NCBI RefSeq assembly: GCF_000328665.1 | Contig: NC_019977.1 | Location: forward strand, 1,914,011-1,978,010 | Reading direction: 5' to 3' | From: Methanomethylovorans hollandica DSM 15978 | Lineage (GTDB): Archaea > Halobacteriota > Methanosarcinia > Methanosarcinales > Methanosarcinaceae | DNA length: 64,000 bases | Shown: positions 1 to 11,690 of the stretch, in pieces | Layout: each line of letters starts with the position of its first letter | Position numbering within the stretch: position 1 is the stretch's first letter | Translations under genes and position numbers: made by a program | The notes under the pieces: generated by a model | Told to the model about the DNA's origin: nothing | The model's database searches: none | Seen by the model: the letters and a program-made list of their open reading frames with translations, nothing else

Positions 1-47
1 AGTCGCTGGGAGTTGCACCGAGACTGAAGTTAGACGATGCTGTGTGA
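1..47 (+). CDS. rpoB: RNA polymerase subunit B, C-terminal tail (partial)
   Basis: Reading from base 3 gives SLGVAPRLKLDDAV and then TGA at 45-47. This is the usual C-terminus of the archaeal B (or B') subunit of RNA polymerase. It sits 12 bp ahead of rpoA1, as expected in the archaeal rpoH-rpoB-rpoA1-rpoA2 order. Only the last 14 codons are in the window, so a split or fused B subunit cannot be told apart. Confidence 0.8.
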   Translation, partial: SLGVAPRLKLDDAV

Positions 48-59
48 AGGTGATAGAAA

Positions 60-2702
60 ATGGATACACTACCCTCCATACCTAAAAGGATATCTGCAAT
101 ACAATTTGGCCTGATATCTCCAAGAGAGGTAAGGAAAATGAGCGTTACCAACATCATTACTGCAGATACCTATGATGATGATGGTTACCCTATAGATATG
201 GGACTAATGGACCTTAGACTGGGAGTTATAGATCCCGGACTTAAATGCAAGACCTGTTCAAGTAGGGCAGGAGAATGCCCTGGGCATTTTGGACATATAG
301 AGCTGGTTGCCCCAGTAGTACATGTGGGATTTAACAAGACAATCCGCAAAGCATTACGCTCTATATGCCGCAATTGCAGTGCCCTTTTGCTGGAACCGTC
401 TCAGAAAAAGAATTTCCTTACTCAGATCGATAAACTCCATGAAATGGGACATCTGCCGGACCCTGTGATTAATGACGTTTTTAAGGAGGCAAGGAAGACA
501 AAAGTCTGTCCACATTGTGGGACTGAGCAGTTAGAGATCAAGTTCGAAAAACCCACTGAATACATAGAGGATGGGCACAAGCTAACACCTACAGAGATAA
601 GGGACAGGTTCGAGAACATATCAGATGATGATGTGAAAGTGATCGGAATGGACCCTTCATGTGCCAGGCCGGAGTGGATGATCCTTACAGTATTACCCGT
701 GCCGCCTGTAACAGTCAGACCATCCATCACACTTGAGTCCGGCCAGCGCAGTGAAGATGACCTGACCCACAAACTTGTGGATATAATACGTATAAACCAG
801 CGTTTCCAGGAGAACAGGGATGCAGGAGCGCCACAACTTATCATAGAAGATCTGTGGGAACTGTTGCAGTACCATGTGACCACTTTCTTTGACAACGAAG
901 TATCAGGCGTTCCACCGGCAAGACACAGATCCGGAAGACCTCTGAAGACACTTACCCAGCGTCTCAAAGGAAAGGAAGGACGTTTCAGGGGAAGCCTGTC
1001 AGGTAAACGTGTAAACTTCTCTGCACGTACCGTAGTGTCACCTGACCCAAACCTTAGCATCAACGAAGTTGGAGTACCCGAAGCCATAGCTATTCAGATG
1101 ACCATTCCTGAAAGAGTCATCGAGAGAAATATAGAGCTTCTAAGAATGTATATCCTTAAGGGAAGCGATGTCCACCCCGGGGCAAACTATGTGATCCGCC
1201 CGGATGAGAGACGTATAAAGATAACGGAGAACAACAAGGAAGAGCTGGCCGAGAAAGTAGAGAAAGGATGGGTTGTTGAGAGACAACTGATGGATGGAGA
1301 TACCGTACTATTCAACAGGCAGCCATCTCTGCATAAGATGAGTATTATGGCCCATCAGGTGAAAGTCCTTCCTAACAAAACATTCAGGCTTAATCCTGCA
1401 GTGTGCCCCCCATACAACGCTGACTTTGATGGGGATGAGATGAACATGCACGTGCTACAAACTGAGGAATCAAGAGCTGAAGCAAGTATACTCATGCAGG
1501 TGCAGGAAAATATCCTTTCACCACGTTTCGGCGGACCTATCATTGGGGGCATCCACGATCATATATCGGGTATGTTCCTGCTTACAAGGAACGAGAACCG
1601 GATAACCAAGAACGAAGCTTTGGAGCTTCTTAGAAAGGCAGAGATAAGAGAATTACCAGAGCCTGCGGGATATAAGGAGACCGGAGAACCCTATTGGAAT
1701 GGGAAGCAAATATTCAGCCAGATACTTCCGAAAGGACTTAATGCAGAATTCCCTGCTGAAGTGTGTTTTAAATGTGATGTTTGTAAGAAGGAAGCCTGTG
1801 AATACAATGCATATGTTGTGATCCGCAATGGAGAGATGATACAAGGCACAATCGATGAAAGGGCGATAGGGGCTTTCAAAGGTATCATACTTGACAAGGT
1901 AGTAAAGACATACGGTACTACAGCTGGTGCTAAATTTATAGATGATTTTACCAGGCTTGCCATAAGAGGCGTAATGAAGACTGGCCTGAGCTTTGGTATC
2001 AGTGATGAGGATATTCCGGAAACTGCCAAGAAAAATATAAAGGAAGTTCTGACTAAAGCCGAGAGTGAAGTCCAAGACCTTATCGCAGCTTACGAGGCAA
2101 AAGAACTGGAACCTTTGCCAGGAAGGACCCTTGACGAAACCATTGAAATGAAGATCATGCAGACCCTGGGTAAGGCAAGGGACCAGACAGGTAACATTGC
2201 AGGTAATGAGCTTGGTCTGGAAAATTCTGCTGTGATAATGGCCAAGTCCGGAGCAAGAGGTTCCATGCTGAACCTCACACAGATGGCTGCCTGCGTTGGA
2301 CAGCAGGCAGTGCGTGGTGAACGTATCAGGAGAGGATATGCAGGAAGAACACTTCCTCACTTTGACAAAGGAGATCTGGGAGCCGATGCACATGGATTTG
2401 TCAAAGCCAGCTATAAAAGTGGATTATCTCCTACTGAATACTTCTTCCACTCCATAGGAGGACGTGAAGGTCTTGTGGACACTGCGGTACGTACATCCCA
2501 GTCAGGATATCTGCAAAGAAGACTGGTAAACGCTCTCCAAGACCTTGAAGTGCAATATGATGCTACTGTGAGAGAAACGAGGGGTGTTATAGTGCAGTTC
2601 AAGTACGGAGAAGATGGTATAGACTCAACTAAGAGCGACTACAGTAAGCCTGAAAACGTACATAAGATAGTAGAAGCAGTGACAGGAAAGAAGGTGAACT
2701 GA
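60..2702 (+). CDS. rpoA1: DNA-directed RNA polymerase subunit A'
   Basis: This is the largest-subunit N-terminal part of archaeal RNA polymerase (880 aa, normal length for A'). It carries zinc-binding cysteines near residues 62-77 ([17 protein letters not shown]) and further CxxC pairs near 103 and 149. The catalytic magnesium-binding motif NADFDGDEM lies near residue 453. The sequence ends at the normal A'/A'' split, and rpoA2 starts two bases after the stop, so the two halves are probably translationally coupled. The ATG at 60 follows a GAAGGTGATAG stretch that can act as ribosome binding site. Function: transcription of all genes, as part of the multi-subunit polymerase. Confidence 0.98.
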   Translation: MDTLPSIPKRISAIQFGLISPREVRKMSVTNIITADTYDDDGYPIDMGLMDLRLGVIDPGLKCKTCSSRAGECPGHFGHIELVAPVVHVGFNKTIRKALRSICRNCSALLLEPSQKKNFLTQIDKLHEMGHLPDPVINDVFKEARKTKVCPHCGTEQLEIKFEKPTEYIEDGHKLTPTEIRDRFENISDDDVKVIGMDPSCARPEWMILTVLPVPPVTVRPSITLESGQRSEDDLTHKLVDIIRINQRFQENRDAGAPQLIIEDLWELLQYHVTTFFDNEVSGVPPARHRSGRPLKTLTQRLKGKEGRFRGSLSGKRVNFSARTVVSPDPNLSINEVGVPEAIAIQMTIPERVIERNIELLRMYILKGSDVHPGANYVIRPDERRIKITENNKEELAEKVEKGWVVERQLMDGDTVLFNRQPSLHKMSIMAHQVKVLPNKTFRLNPAVCPPYNADFDGDEMNMHVLQTEESRAEASILMQVQENILSPRFGGPIIGGIHDHISGMFLLTRNENRITKNEALELLRKAEIRELPEPAGYKETGEPYWNGKQIFSQILPKGLNAEFPAEVCFKCDVCKKEACEYNAYVVIRNGEMIQGTIDERAIGAFKGIILDKVVKTYGTTAGAKFIDDFTRLAIRGVMKTGLSFGISDEDIPETAKKNIKEVLTKAESEVQDLIAAYEAKELEPLPGRTLDETIEMKIMQTLGKARDQTGNIAGNELGLENSAVIMAKSGARGSMLNLTQMAACVGQQAVRGERIRRGYAGRTLPHFDKGDLGADAHGFVKASYKSGLSPTEYFFHSIGGREGLVDTAVRTSQSGYLQRRLVNALQDLEVQYDATVRETRGVIVQFKYGEDGIDSTKSDYSKPENVHKIVEAVTGKKVN

Positions 2703-2704
2703 AA

Positions 2705-3847
2705 ATGGCTTTGATCGAATCTACGATAGATTCAATGCTTAGTAACCTTGACCTGCCTTTGAACATCCTCCAGACAATTAAAGAAGATGTAATTAAAGCA
2801 GGAGTCAACAAAAAGGAGCTTGAGGAGATCATCGAGAAGGTTAAGGAAAGTTACGAGTATGCAAAAGTAGAACCTTGCGAAGCTGTGGGAGTGGTATCAG
2901 CCCAGTCAATAGGAGAACCGGGCACTCAGATGACGATGCGTACTTTCCACTACGCCGGTGTGGCTGAGATCAACGTTACATTAGGACTTCCCCGTCTTAT
3001 AGAAATAGTTGATGCAAGAAAGGAACCAAGCACTCCAACAATGACAATATCCGTTCTGGAAGAATATGCACAGGACAGAGATAAGGTACGAAAACTCGCA
3101 TGGGAAATAGAGGCTACACACATAGATCAACTAGCAGATGTTACCACCGATCTGCTGAATATGCAGCTAATAATAGACCTTCATGAAAAGACCTTGAACC
3201 ATAGAAGCATAAGTGTAGATGAACTTATCGAAAAACTGAGTGATAAGTTGGATGTACAGGTAAGATTGTCCGAAAACATTGAGAACCAACTCATTGTGAA
3301 CCCAAAAGAGCCTTCGTACAGAGAACTCTTACAGATGGCAAAGAACATTAACAGTATCACCTTGAAGGGGATAGAAGGAGTCAAAAGAGTGGTGATACGC
3401 AAGGATAGTGACGAATATATGCTCTACACCGAAGGTTCCCAGCTGAAGAAAGTGTTGGAGGTGGAAGGTGTAGACATAAGTCGTACCTATACAAACAACA
3501 TTAGTGAGATATACGATGTATTCGGGATAGAGGCTGCAAGGAATGCTATTATCAAGGAAGCTACCAGTACGTTGGGAGAACAGGGTCTTACAGTGGATAT
3601 CAGACACATAATGCTGGTTTCTGATATCATGTGCTGTGATGGTGAAGTCAAGCAGATAGGCCGTCATGGTATTTCAGGTGAAAAGGCTAGTGTATTTGCA
3701 CGTGCTGCTTTTGAGGTAACTGTGAACCATCTGCTTGATGCAGGAATGCGCGGCGATATTGATGAGCTAAATGGTGTCACAGAGAACATTATAGTAGGAC
3801 AGCCTATTAAACTTGGAACTGGAGATGTACACCTGGTAGCTAAATAA
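2705..3847 (+). CDS. rpoA2: DNA-directed RNA polymerase subunit A''
   Basis: This is the C-terminal part of the largest polymerase subunit (380 aa), made as a separate polypeptide in archaea. The motif [20 protein letters not shown] near residues 65-85 belongs to the trigger-loop region shared with bacterial beta' and eukaryotic Rpb1. Its start lies 2 bp after the rpoA1 stop. With A' it forms the complete large subunit of the catalytic centre. There is no sign of truncation or insertion. Confidence 0.98.
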   Translation: MALIESTIDSMLSNLDLPLNILQTIKEDVIKAGVNKKELEEIIEKVKESYEYAKVEPCEAVGVVSAQSIGEPGTQMTMRTFHYAGVAEINVTLGLPRLIEIVDARKEPSTPTMTISVLEEYAQDRDKVRKLAWEIEATHIDQLADVTTDLLNMQLIIDLHEKTLNHRSISVDELIEKLSDKLDVQVRLSENIENQLIVNPKEPSYRELLQMAKNINSITLKGIEGVKRVVIRKDSDEYMLYTEGSQLKKVLEVEGVDISRTYTNNISEIYDVFGIEAARNAIIKEATSTLGEQGLTVDIRHIMLVSDIMCCDGEVKQIGRHGISGEKASVFARAAFEVTVNHLLDAGMRGDIDELNGVTENIIVGQPIKLGTGDVHLVAK

Positions 3848-3889
3848 CGTTCCAAAATGGTTTATGTATTACAGAAGAGCAACCAGAAA

Positions 3890-3937
3890 GTAAATATAAG
3901 GATTCACTTATTAGGATACAGACCTTAGGTTTAAATT
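3890..3937 (+). promoter_or_regulatory. Candidate promoter upstream of rpl30e-str operon
   Basis: The roughly 100 bp gap after rpoA2 contains two AT-rich boxes, GTAAATATAAG at 3890-3900 and GGTTTAAATTG at 3928-3938. The second lies about 25 bp before the ATG at 3956 and would give a nearly leaderless transcript. This is inferred only from box-like sequence and spacing. Confidence 0.35.
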
Positions 3938-3955
3938 GCACAAGAGATGGTATAT

Positions 3956-4243
3956 ATGGCTATTAATATCGACAAAGCATTGATCAAGGCGATAAGGACA
4001 GGAAAGGTGGTGATCGGCTCTAAGAGCACCATCATCGCTGCTGTTAGTGGAAAAGCGAAAATAGTAGTTCTTGCTTCCAACTGCCCGACAGAAATAAGAG
4101 CACAGATCGAGTCTACAGATGTACCTGTACTAAATTATTCCGGTACGAACATGGAACTTGGTCCTGTTTGCGGAAAGCCTTTTGTGATCGCTGCCCTTGC
4201 GATCCTTGAAACGGGTGAATCCGATATTCTTGCAGCAGCTTGA
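3956..4243 (+). CDS. rpl30e: 50S ribosomal protein L30e
   Basis: The product of about 95 aa matches the archaeal/eukaryotic L30e family: an N-terminal segment ([17 protein letters not shown]), a central segment ending in LASNCP, and a C-terminal [18 protein letters not shown]30e is a large-subunit protein of the L7Ae/L30e RNA-binding fold and classically sits between rpoA2 and nusA in archaea, as here. An in-frame ATG exists three codons earlier (3947), but the family start aligns with MAINIDK at 3956. Confidence 0.93.
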   Translation: MAINIDKALIKAIRTGKVVIGSKSTIIAAVSGKAKIVVLASNCPTEIRAQIESTDVPVLNYSGTNMELGPVCGKPFVIAALAILETGESDILAAA

Positions 4244-4258
4244 AAGGAGTTGCTTGAC

Positions 4259-4684
4259 TTGAGCGAGATCAGGCTGTCAACAGAAGGAATAAGATACATC
4301 GCATTATTTGAAAGTGTAACAGGTGCAACTGTGAAAGATTGCATTGTTGAAGACGACCGTATAATATATGTGGTGAAAGCAGGTGACATGGGAGCAGCCA
4401 TTGGAAGAAATGGTGACCACATAAACCGTATAAAGAAAACTGTTGACAAGCAAGTTGAACTCGTTGAATATTCAGATGATCCGGTCATATTCATAAAGAA
4501 TGCTTTTGGCCCAGTAACTGTTAAGTCGGTGAACATTACCACAAGAAAAGATAAACGTGTGGCTTATGCAGATGTCTCTAACAAGGAAAAAGGACTGGCC
4601 ATCGGACGTGAAGGAAAGAACATCGGAAAAGTAAAAATGGTTGCACAAAGGCACCATGATATAGATGATGTTATACTCCAGTGA
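4259..4684 (+). CDS. nusA: Transcription elongation factor NusA-like KH protein
   Basis: This is the short archaeal NusA-like protein (about 141 aa), which has KH RNA-binding domains only and lacks the bacterial N- and C-terminal regions. Two GXXG-type KH loops are visible, AIGRNGDHINRIK and AIGREGKNIGKVK. The likely start is the TTG at 4259, because GGAG at 4246-4249 is then nine bases upstream; the alternative TTG at 4250 directly abuts that GGAG. Its place between L30e and S12 is the usual archaeal arrangement and suggests a role in transcription or rRNA maturation. Confidence 0.92.
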   Translation: MSEIRLSTEGIRYIALFESVTGATVKDCIVEDDRIIYVVKAGDMGAAIGRNGDHINRIKKTVDKQVELVEYSDDPVIFIKNAFGPVTVKSVNITTRKDKRVAYADVSNKEKGLAIGREGKNIGKVKMVAQRHHDIDDVILQ

Positions 4685-4744
4685 CTTATAACAGGATCAG
4701 GGTAAAGCACAACATTATTGTGATGAAATCTTGGAGGAAATATT

Positions 4745-5173
4745 ATGCCAAATGGAAAATATGCAGCTCATACTTTAAAGAGCATTCGTCAAAATGCAAG
4801 GTGGAAGGACACCCAGTATAACAGGCGTACTCTTGGTCTGAACGTAAAAGCTGACCCCCTTGGAGGAGCTCCACAGGGAAGAGGGATAGTACTTGAAAAG
4901 CTAGGAATAGAGGCAAAGCAGCCTAACTCTGCTATAAGGAAATGTGTGAGGATACAGCTGATCAAAAATGGTCGTCAGGTATCTGCATTCTGCCCCGGGG
5001 ACGGTGCTATCAACTTCATTGACGAACACGACGAAGTTACAGTAGAGAGAATTGGCGGACGCATGGGCGGTGCAATGGGAGATATCCCGGGTGTGCGTTT
5101 CAAGGTTATTGCAGTTAACAATGTGTCCCTGAACGAGATGGTCATTGGCCGCAAAGAGAAACCAAGGAGATGA
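4745..5173 (+). CDS. rps12: 30S ribosomal protein S12
   Basis: The 142 aa product is the decoding-centre protein uS12 in its archaeal form. The conserved loop [19 protein letters not shown] and the later segment [19 protein letters not shown], which contact the A-site codon-anticodon helix, are intact. A GGAGG precedes the ATG at a good distance. It is followed after 6 bp by rps7, as in most prokaryotes. Confidence 0.98.
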   Translation: MPNGKYAAHTLKSIRQNARWKDTQYNRRTLGLNVKADPLGGAPQGRGIVLEKLGIEAKQPNSAIRKCVRIQLIKNGRQVSAFCPGDGAINFIDEHDEVTVERIGGRMGGAMGDIPGVRFKVIAVNNVSLNEMVIGRKEKPRR

Positions 5174-5179
5174 TCTTCA

Positions 5180-5740
5180 ATGTATAAATTATATGGAAAA
5201 TGGGACCTTGCAGAAGTAGAGGTAACAGATCTAGGAATAAAGAGATATGCTAATCTCGATCCTGTGATATTGCCACATTCAAGCGGCAGACACGCACGCC
5301 AGCAATTCAACAAATCTAATTTGCTTATAGTTGAACGTCTTGTAAACAGTATGATGAGAGGAAAGAAAAACACCGGCAAGAAACAAATTGCTATGCGTAC
5401 TGTTGAAGATGCTCTGGAAATAATCAATACAAAAACAAAAAAGAACCCCGTCCAGGTACTTATAGAGGCTATTGCCAACGCTGGTCCCAGGGAAGAAGTT
5501 GTCAGACTTAAATACGGAGGCATCTCTGTCCCTAAAGCTGTGGACACTGCACCTCAGAGGCGTGTTGACAGCGCTCTTAGATACATTTCAATGGGAGCAA
5601 GCCAGGCAGCATTCAAATCAAAGAAGTCTCTGGCAGAATGCCTTGCATCTGAACTGATAGCTGCAGCAAATCGTGATGCGAAGTGTTTCTCCATTAACAG
5701 GAAGGATGCTAAGGAAAGAGTTGCAAAGGCAGCACGTTAA
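5180..5740 (+). CDS. rps7: 30S ribosomal protein S7
   Basis: This 186 aa protein is the archaeal uS7, which nucleates assembly of the small-subunit head. Recognisable stretches are [20 protein letters not shown] near the N-terminus, [20 protein letters not shown] in the middle, and the C-terminal [15 protein letters not shown]. It lies in the rps12-rps7-fusA-tuf-rps10 string, and only a few bases separate it from rps12. Confidence 0.97.
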   Translation: MYKLYGKWDLAEVEVTDLGIKRYANLDPVILPHSSGRHARQQFNKSNLLIVERLVNSMMRGKKNTGKKQIAMRTVEDALEIINTKTKKNPVQVLIEAIANAGPREEVVRLKYGGISVPKAVDTAPQRRVDSALRYISMGASQAAFKSKKSLAECLASELIAAANRDAKCFSINRKDAKERVAKAAR

Positions 5741-5781
5741 GCTGTTCATTGCTCACAATAATAGAATTACAGGGTAGTATT

Positions 5782-7974
5782 ATGGGAAGAAGAAAGAAAA
5801 TGGTGGAGCGCGTCACTGCGTTGATGGGCACGCCTGAAACGATACGCAACATAGGCATAGTTGCGCACATTGATCACGGTAAAACCACATTATCCGATAA
5901 CCTGCTGGGCGGAGCCGGAATGATATCCAAGGAGCTGGCAGGTAAGCAGCTCTTCATGGACTCTGACGAGGAAGAACAGGCAAGGGGAATTACCATCGAT
6001 GCATCCAATGTTTCAATGGTGCACGAATATGAAGGAAAGGAATACCTGATCAACCTTATAGACACACCTGGCCACGTGGACTTTGGTGGAGACGTTACAC
6101 GTGCCATGCGTGCAGTAGATGGAGCTGTAGTCGTAATTGATGCGGTAGAGGGTACAATGCCACAGACAGAGACTGTTCTGCGGCAGGCCCTAAGAGAGCA
6201 TGTTAAACCTGTGCTGTTCATAAATAAAGTAGATCGCCTTATAAATGAACTGCAGGTAGATTCTCAGGAAATGCAGGTAAGACTCGGGAAGCTTATAGAC
6301 CATGTTAACAAGCTCATCAAAGGAATGAACGAAGAGAGATATAAGGCAGGCTGGAAAGTAGATGCTGCTGCCGGTACTGTAGCTTTCGGTTCAGCACTTT
6401 ATAACTGGGCAATAAGTGTACCAATGATGAAAAAGACTGGTATCAGTTTCAATGATGTATACGACTACTGTAAGAAAGAGGATATGAAGGCACTTGCTGA
6501 CAAATGTCCTTTGCATGAGGTCGTAAACGACATGGTGGTCAGGTTCCTGCCAAATCCTCTGCAGGCGCAGAAGGGAAGAGTGGCAGCTATCTGGCACGGG
6601 GATAAAGAATTACCTATTGCGAAAGCTATGATGAGTGCTGATGCCTCTGCAGACCTTACATTCATGGTCACTGACATATCCATGGACCCACACGCAGGAG
6701 AAGTAGCCACTGGAAGACTTTTCAGTGGAAGTCTGACACGTGGAATGGAAGTATACGTATCCGGTGCTGCCAAGAAGAACAGGATACAGCAGGTAGGAAT
6801 TTTTATGGGCCCCGAGAGGCTTGAAGTCGAAAAGATCCCTGCTGGTAACATAGCTGCTGTAACTGGCCTTAAAGATGCCATCGTAGGTTCCACAGTAACC
6901 ACTCTGGAAAACATGACACCTTTTGAAAGCATAAAACATGGCAGTGAACCTGTGGTGACAGTTGCAGTCGAAGCAAAGCACATGAAAGATCTCCCCAAGC
7001 TTGTTGAAGTCCTTAGACAGGTAGCAAAGGAAGATCCAACACTCAGGATCACCCTTGATGAAGAAACCGGGGAGCACCTGATGGCTGGTATGGGCGAACT
7101 TCATCTTGAGGTTATCGCACACAGAATAGAGCGTGACAAAGGAGTGGAGATCACCACAACACCACCGCTGGTTGTATATCGTGAAACAATTCGTGGAAAT
7201 GCGGGCCCTGTTGAAGGAAAATCACCAAACAGACACAACCGGTTCTATGTAGAGATTGAACCCATTGAGCCAGAAGTGGTCGAACTTATCCGTAACGGCG
7301 ACATTTCAATGAATATGCCGGAACTGGAACGCCGTGAGAAACTTATGGCAGCTGGAATGAGCAAGGATCAGGCAAAAGGTATCGCAGACATATACGAATC
7401 TAATATCTATATAGATATGACAAAGGGTATCCAGTACCTTAATGAAACTATGGAGCTTATCCTTGAAGGATTCCAGGAAGTCATGAAAGCGGGACCATTA
7501 TCAAGGGAACCCTGTATGGGCATCAAGGTCAAATTAGTGGACGCAAAGTTGCACGAAGATGCTGTACACAGAGGACCTGCTCAGGTAATTCCTGCTTCAA
7601 GGCAGGCCATACAGGCAGCCATGCTTATGGCTGGAGATACACTCCTTGAGCCATATCAGAAAGTTTTCATCCAGGTACCACAGGACCAGATGGGTGGAGC
7701 AACAAAGGAAATCCAGGGTCGTCGTGGAATTATAATGGATATGCATACTGAAGGCGACACTACAGTTATTGAATCAAGGGCTCCTGTAGCTGCATTATTT
7801 GGTTTCGCTGGTGATATCAGGTCAGCGACCGAAGGACGTGCAATGTGGAGCACTGAATTCGCTGGCTTTGAGACACTGCCTACAAACCTGTTGGGCGAGG
7901 TAGTAGGAGCCATCAGACAAAGAAAAGGCCTGAAGAAGGACATACCACAGGCATCTGATTACCTTTCCATGTAA
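5782..7974 (+). CDS. fusA: Translation elongation factor EF-2
   Basis: The 730 aa GTPase drives ribosomal translocation. The G1 motif HIDHGKTT, G3 [12 protein letters not shown] and G4 NKVD are intact. Near the C-terminus the stretch [15 protein letters not shown] contains the histidine that archaea and eukaryotes convert to diphthamide. The start is the ATG at 5782 ([11 protein letters not shown], the family N-terminus); the in-frame codon at 5749 is upstream of the normal start. The gene directly follows rps7 and is followed by a strong hairpin before tuf. Confidence 0.98.
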   Translation: MGRRKKMVERVTALMGTPETIRNIGIVAHIDHGKTTLSDNLLGGAGMISKELAGKQLFMDSDEEEQARGITIDASNVSMVHEYEGKEYLINLIDTPGHVDFGGDVTRAMRAVDGAVVVIDAVEGTMPQTETVLRQALREHVKPVLFINKVDRLINELQVDSQEMQVRLGKLIDHVNKLIKGMNEERYKAGWKVDAAAGTVAFGSALYNWAISVPMMKKTGISFNDVYDYCKKEDMKALADKCPLHEVVNDMVVRFLPNPLQAQKGRVAAIWHGDKELPIAKAMMSADASADLTFMVTDISMDPHAGEVATGRLFSGSLTRGMEVYVSGAAKKNRIQQVGIFMGPERLEVEKIPAGNIAAVTGLKDAIVGSTVTTLENMTPFESIKHGSEPVVTVAVEAKHMKDLPKLVEVLRQVAKEDPTLRITLDEETGEHLMAGMGELHLEVIAHRIERDKGVEITTTPPLVVYRETIRGNAGPVEGKSPNRHNRFYVEIEPIEPEVVELIRNGDISMNMPELERREKLMAAGMSKDQAKGIADIYESNIYIDMTKGIQYLNETMELILEGFQEVMKAGPLSREPCMGIKVKLVDAKLHEDAVHRGPAQVIPASRQAIQAAMLMAGDTLLEPYQKVFIQVPQDQMGGATKEIQGRRGIIMDMHTEGDTTVIESRAPVAALFGFAGDIRSATEGRAMWSTEFAGFETLPTNLLGEVVGAIRQRKGLKKDIPQASDYLSM

Positions 7975-8016
7975 GCTGAGGTACAAGGCTTATGCCTGTA
8001 CCTCCAGCTTTTCCTC
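7974..8016 (+). terminator. Stem-loop between fusA and tuf
   Basis: An imperfect hairpin starts right at the fusA stop. GCTGaGGTACAaGGC pairs across a TTAT loop with GCCTGTACCtcCAGC and is followed by TTTTCC. It could end or attenuate transcription inside the str operon. A box-like GGTTTAAACG at about 8021-8030 could serve as a new promoter for tuf. Confidence 0.6.
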
Positions 8017-8089
8017 GGAAAGGTTTAAACGTAGAAAAAACTATTAGGACAAATCATAATTAACCAATATCAAATAGGAGACGATTTAA

Positions 8090-9358
8090 ATGGCTGAGAA
8101 ACCACACATGAACTTAGCAGTCATCGGTCACATTGATCACGGCAAATCTACACTTGTCGGAAGATTGATGTTCGAAACCGGGGCAGTGCCTGCACACATG
8201 ATCGAGAAATACAAGCAGGAAGCAAGAGAAAAAGGAAAGGAATCATTCGCCTTTGCATGGGTTATGGACTCTCTGAAGGAAGAGAGAGAAAGAGGTATCA
8301 CCATCGATATCGCCCACAGAAGGTTCGACACTGACAAATATTATTTCACAGTCGTGGACTGTCCAGGCCACCGTGACTTCGTAAAGAACATGATCACAGG
8401 TGCCTCCCAGGCAGATGCAGCAATCCTTGTAGTCGCCGCACCGGACGGAGTCATGGCACAGACAAGGGAACACATATTTCTGTCCAGAACCCTTGGTATC
8501 AACCAGCTGATCATTGCCGTCAACAAAATGGACGCAGCAAAGTACAGCGAGGAAAGATACAATGAAGTAAAGGAACAGGTTTCACAGTTACTCGGCATGG
8601 TCGGTTTCAAGGCATCTGAGATCCCATTCATTCCAACCTCTGCTTTTGAAGGAGACAATATTAAGACATCTCCAAGTCCAAATACACCATGGTACAAAGG
8701 ACCAGGAATTCTTGAAGCCCTTAATGCCCTCAAGCTGCCAGAAAAGCCGGATAAACTTCCACTAAGGATCCCTGTACAGGATGCATACACCATCTCCGGT
8801 ATCGGAACTGTGCCAGTAGGCAGAGTAGAGACCGGCATAATGAAGAAAGGTGACAAAGTAGTATTCATGCCAACTGGAGCAGGTGGAGAAGTAAAGTCCA
8901 TCGAAATGCACCATGAGGAAATTGAACAGGCAACCCCGGGCGACAACATCGGCTGGAGCGTAAGAGGTGTAGGAAAGGCGGACGTGCGCAGAGGAGATGT
9001 ATGTGGACACAGTGCTAACCCACCAAGCGTGGCCGATGAGTTTACCGCACAGATCGTGGTACTCCAGCATCCATCTGCGATCACAGTAGGATATACACCT
9101 GTATTCCACTGCCACACCACACAGACCGCATGTACTCTTATGTCAATAGACAAGAAGCTTGACCCCAAATCCGGACAGGTCAAGGAAGAGAACCCCACCT
9201 TCATTAAGGCTGGAGATGCGGCAATTGTAACTGTTAAGCCAACAAAGCCAATGTGTATCGAGCCTGTAAAATCAATTCCACAGCTTGGAAGGTTCGCCAT
9301 TCGTGATATGGGAATGACCATTGCTGCCGGCATGTGCATGAGTGTCAAACAGAAATAA
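8090..9358 (+). CDS. tuf: Translation elongation factor EF-1alpha
   Basis: The 422 aa GTPase delivers aminoacyl-tRNA to the ribosome. G1 HIDHGKST, G3 DCPGHRDF and G4 NKMD are visible, followed by the two beta-barrel domains. The ATG at 8090 follows an AGGAG. It has its own upstream region of about 110 bp with a hairpin and a possible promoter, so it may be expressed both with fusA and independently. rps10 follows after 33 bp. Confidence 0.98.
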   Translation: MAEKPHMNLAVIGHIDHGKSTLVGRLMFETGAVPAHMIEKYKQEAREKGKESFAFAWVMDSLKEERERGITIDIAHRRFDTDKYYFTVVDCPGHRDFVKNMITGASQADAAILVVAAPDGVMAQTREHIFLSRTLGINQLIIAVNKMDAAKYSEERYNEVKEQVSQLLGMVGFKASEIPFIPTSAFEGDNIKTSPSPNTPWYKGPGILEALNALKLPEKPDKLPLRIPVQDAYTISGIGTVPVGRVETGIMKKGDKVVFMPTGAGGEVKSIEMHHEEIEQATPGDNIGWSVRGVGKADVRRGDVCGHSANPPSVADEFTAQIVVLQHPSAITVGYTPVFHCHTTQTACTLMSIDKKLDPKSGQVKEENPTFIKAGDAAIVTVKPTKPMCIEPVKSIPQLGRFAIRDMGMTIAAGMCMSVKQK

Positions 9359-9703
<345 letters not shown>

Positions 9704-9712
9704 AAACAAAAA

Positions 9713-9752
9713 GTTACAGATCATATCTGTAACCCTCTTTTTTCTTTCTTTT
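9713..9752 (+). terminator. Terminator of the str operon
   Basis: GTTACAGAT at 9713-9721 pairs perfectly with ATCTGTAAC at 9725-9733 across a three-base loop. The tract CCTCTTTTTTCTTTCTTTT follows. It lies 10 bp after the rps10 stop and is the cleanest terminator-like structure in this part of the window. Confidence 0.8.
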
Positions 9753-10164
9753 ATTTCAGCAGGAACCTATTTACAGAGAATCTGCAGAAAGAAATAACAT
9801 TTTTAATCAGCCAGATAACAAAGTAGTTAATATGTAATCGGGATTAGATTTAATTTTAAAAAACTCTATTATTCGAAGCAGAAAAAATCCTGAAAAACTG
9901 GATTGCAAATAGATTAAAATAATAAAAAGTAGTTGAAAGCAATCATTTGCTAGAATTAGAGAGATAAATCATCAAATTATGCAAGCACAGGAAAAAATAG
10001 ATATCTATTATAATAAAAACAGGATACTTTCATTCCGAAAAGATATGACTTCTGTAAATATGAGTAAATCTCTTTACGAACTTTTTGTCTTGTCATGCCT
10101 TTATTAAATTCATTCTGATCTGGATCCAATATCCTGCAAATACCTGTGTGAGAAAGAGGAAAAA
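9753..10164 (+). other. Long AT-rich upstream region of the DEAD-box helicase gene
   Basis: About 410 bp without a convincing gene. The sequence is strongly A-rich with many short A/T runs, and a GAAAGAGGAA tract precedes the helicase start. Part of it may be a long 5' leader: the Methanococcoides burtonii deaD gene is reported to have a long AT-rich, cold-related leader. No tRNA, box C/D pattern or strong palindrome was recognised by eye. Confidence 0.4.
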
Positions 10165-11433
10165 ATGTCATTTGAAAACCTAAAGATTAAAAAAACGCTT
10201 CAAAGAGCGCTTGAAAGCGAAGGATATATCACTCCTACACCCATACAGGCACAAGCAATTCCACATTTATTGGAAAACAGGGATCTGATAGGTATTGCCC
10301 AGACAGGTACAGGCAAGACTGCTGCATTTGTATTACCTATACTTCAAAAACTGTCAGAGACAAACAAACCTTCCAAATCCCGAGCGCCACGAGTACTTGT
10401 ACTTGCACCTACGAGAGAGCTTGCTGCACAGATAGGAGACAGCTTTTCCACTTATGGGCAGTTCATAAGGTTCCGGTACACAGTTGTATTCGGTGGTGTA
10501 GGACAAGGACCCCAGGTGAAGGCTTTAGCACACGGTGTTGATGTTCTTATCGCTACTCCAGGAAGACTGCTTGATCTCCTGGACCAGGGACACGTAAAAT
10601 TGAACGAAGTGGAGTTCTTTGTGCTTGATGAAGCTGACAGGATGTTGGATATGGGTTTCATAAAAGATGTGTACAGAATAGTACCCTTACTTCCTGTAAA
10701 AAGACAATCTCTTTTCTTCTCTGCTACAATGTCTCCACAGATTGCAGAACTTGCCAGAAAACTTCTAACAAGCCCGGTACATGTGGAAGTATCCCCTCAG
10801 GCAACAACAGTAGAAAAAATAGACCAATTCGTCTTTTTCGTGGACCAGGAGAACAAAGACAACCTGTTGCTTGGCCTCCTGCAGCACAATCATTTAAGAT
10901 CTGTTTTAGTTTTTACCCGCACAAAACATCGTGCAAATAAAGTGGCTTTGATGCTTAACAAGAATAAAATCGAAGCCGATGCCATCCATGGTAATAAATC
11001 ACAAAACCAGCGTACTAAAGCCATGGACGATTTCAAGTCAGGGAATGTAAGAGTACTGGTGGCAACAGATATTGCTGCGCGGGGAATCGATATTGAGGAT
11101 ATATCTCATGTCATAAACTACGATCTTCCTAACGAACCAGAGAATTATGTACATCGCATCGGACGCACGGCAAGAGCAGGATCGGATGGTACAGCATACT
11201 CATTCTGTGCAGCAGACGAACGTGATTATCTGCGCAGCATCGAAAAACTCACACGGCAGGAAATAGAGGTTGCAGAACATCACTATCATTCGGAAACAGC
11301 AAGGAACGCTACTGGAGACGCAGCCAAACCAGCTCCAAGAACACAGCGTGGATCCGGACAGAAAACCAGACCACAAAAACAGAACAGACAACACCCAGTA
11401 TCAAGGAAACCGCGTCCTGCAAGAGGAAGCTAA
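10165..11433 (+). CDS. DEAD-box ATP-dependent RNA helicase
   Basis: The 422 aa protein unwinds RNA duplexes using ATP. Motifs in order: the Q motif near the N-terminus (TPTPIQAQAIP), Walker A AQTGTGKT near residue 50, PTRELA, DEAD near residue 155 (VLDEADRMLDMGF), SAT, then ATDIAARGIDIE and HRIGRTARAG in the second RecA domain. The last 45 or so residues form a basic, low-complexity tail rich in Gln, Arg and Pro, typical of non-specific RNA binding. Layout is like RhlE/DeaD; related methanogen helicases are cold-induced. A purine-rich GAAAGAGG precedes the ATG. Confidence 0.93.
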   Translation: MSFENLKIKKTLQRALESEGYITPTPIQAQAIPHLLENRDLIGIAQTGTGKTAAFVLPILQKLSETNKPSKSRAPRVLVLAPTRELAAQIGDSFSTYGQFIRFRYTVVFGGVGQGPQVKALAHGVDVLIATPGRLLDLLDQGHVKLNEVEFFVLDEADRMLDMGFIKDVYRIVPLLPVKRQSLFFSATMSPQIAELARKLLTSPVHVEVSPQATTVEKIDQFVFFVDQENKDNLLLGLLQHNHLRSVLVFTRTKHRANKVALMLNKNKIEADAIHGNKSQNQRTKAMDDFKSGNVRVLVATDIAARGIDIEDISHVINYDLPNEPENYVHRIGRTARAGSDGTAYSFCAADERDYLRSIEKLTRQEIEVAEHHYHSETARNATGDAAKPAPRTQRGSGQKTRPQKQNRQHPVSRKPRPARGS

Positions 11434-11498
11434 CCATCTGAAAATAACATCAACAGCACATTTATCAGTGATGAATACCTTACCGGTATTCACTCTTT

Positions 11499-11570
11499 GG
11501 ACCTGTAGTGTAGCGGATATCACTTAAGCCTCCGGAGCTTAGAACCCGGGTTCGAGTCCCGGCAGGTCCG
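11499..11570 (+). tRNA. tRNA-Arg (anticodon CCG)
   Basis: A full cloverleaf can be folded: acceptor GGACCTG/CAGGTCC with discriminator G, D arm GTG...CAC, anticodon stem TAAGC/GCTTA with loop CTCCGGA (anticodon CCG, reading CGG), and T arm CCGGG-TTCGAGT-CCCGG. The 3' CCA is not encoded. There is no intron. It lies alone downstream of the helicase gene. Confidence 0.93.
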
Positions 11571-11690
11571 CTAAAATAAATTGTTTTTATTATTTTTAAC
11601 GTCCTCAAAAAATAGTGAAAACTTGATTGACTACACCGACCTTATAAGACGGAAACCAAGCGAGCAGTGGCCATAGCCCTGTTATTAAAC

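Noticed and set aside
1653-2393. Long minus-strand open frame inside rpoA1
   Set aside because: It lies wholly within a highly conserved gene on the other strand; composition and lack of motifs mark it as a shadow.
4250-4258. Upstream TTG start for nusA
   Set aside because: It would touch the only good ribosome binding site; the next TTG at 4259 has proper spacing and fits the family N-terminus.
8341-9348. 335-codon minus-strand open frame inside tuf
   Set aside because: It mirrors the EF-1alpha gene; low stop frequency comes from the biased codon use of a highly expressed gene.
9977-10171. 64-codon minus-strand frame upstream of the helicase
   Set aside because: No ribosome binding site, no recognisable family, and it overlaps the helicase start in AT-rich DNA.
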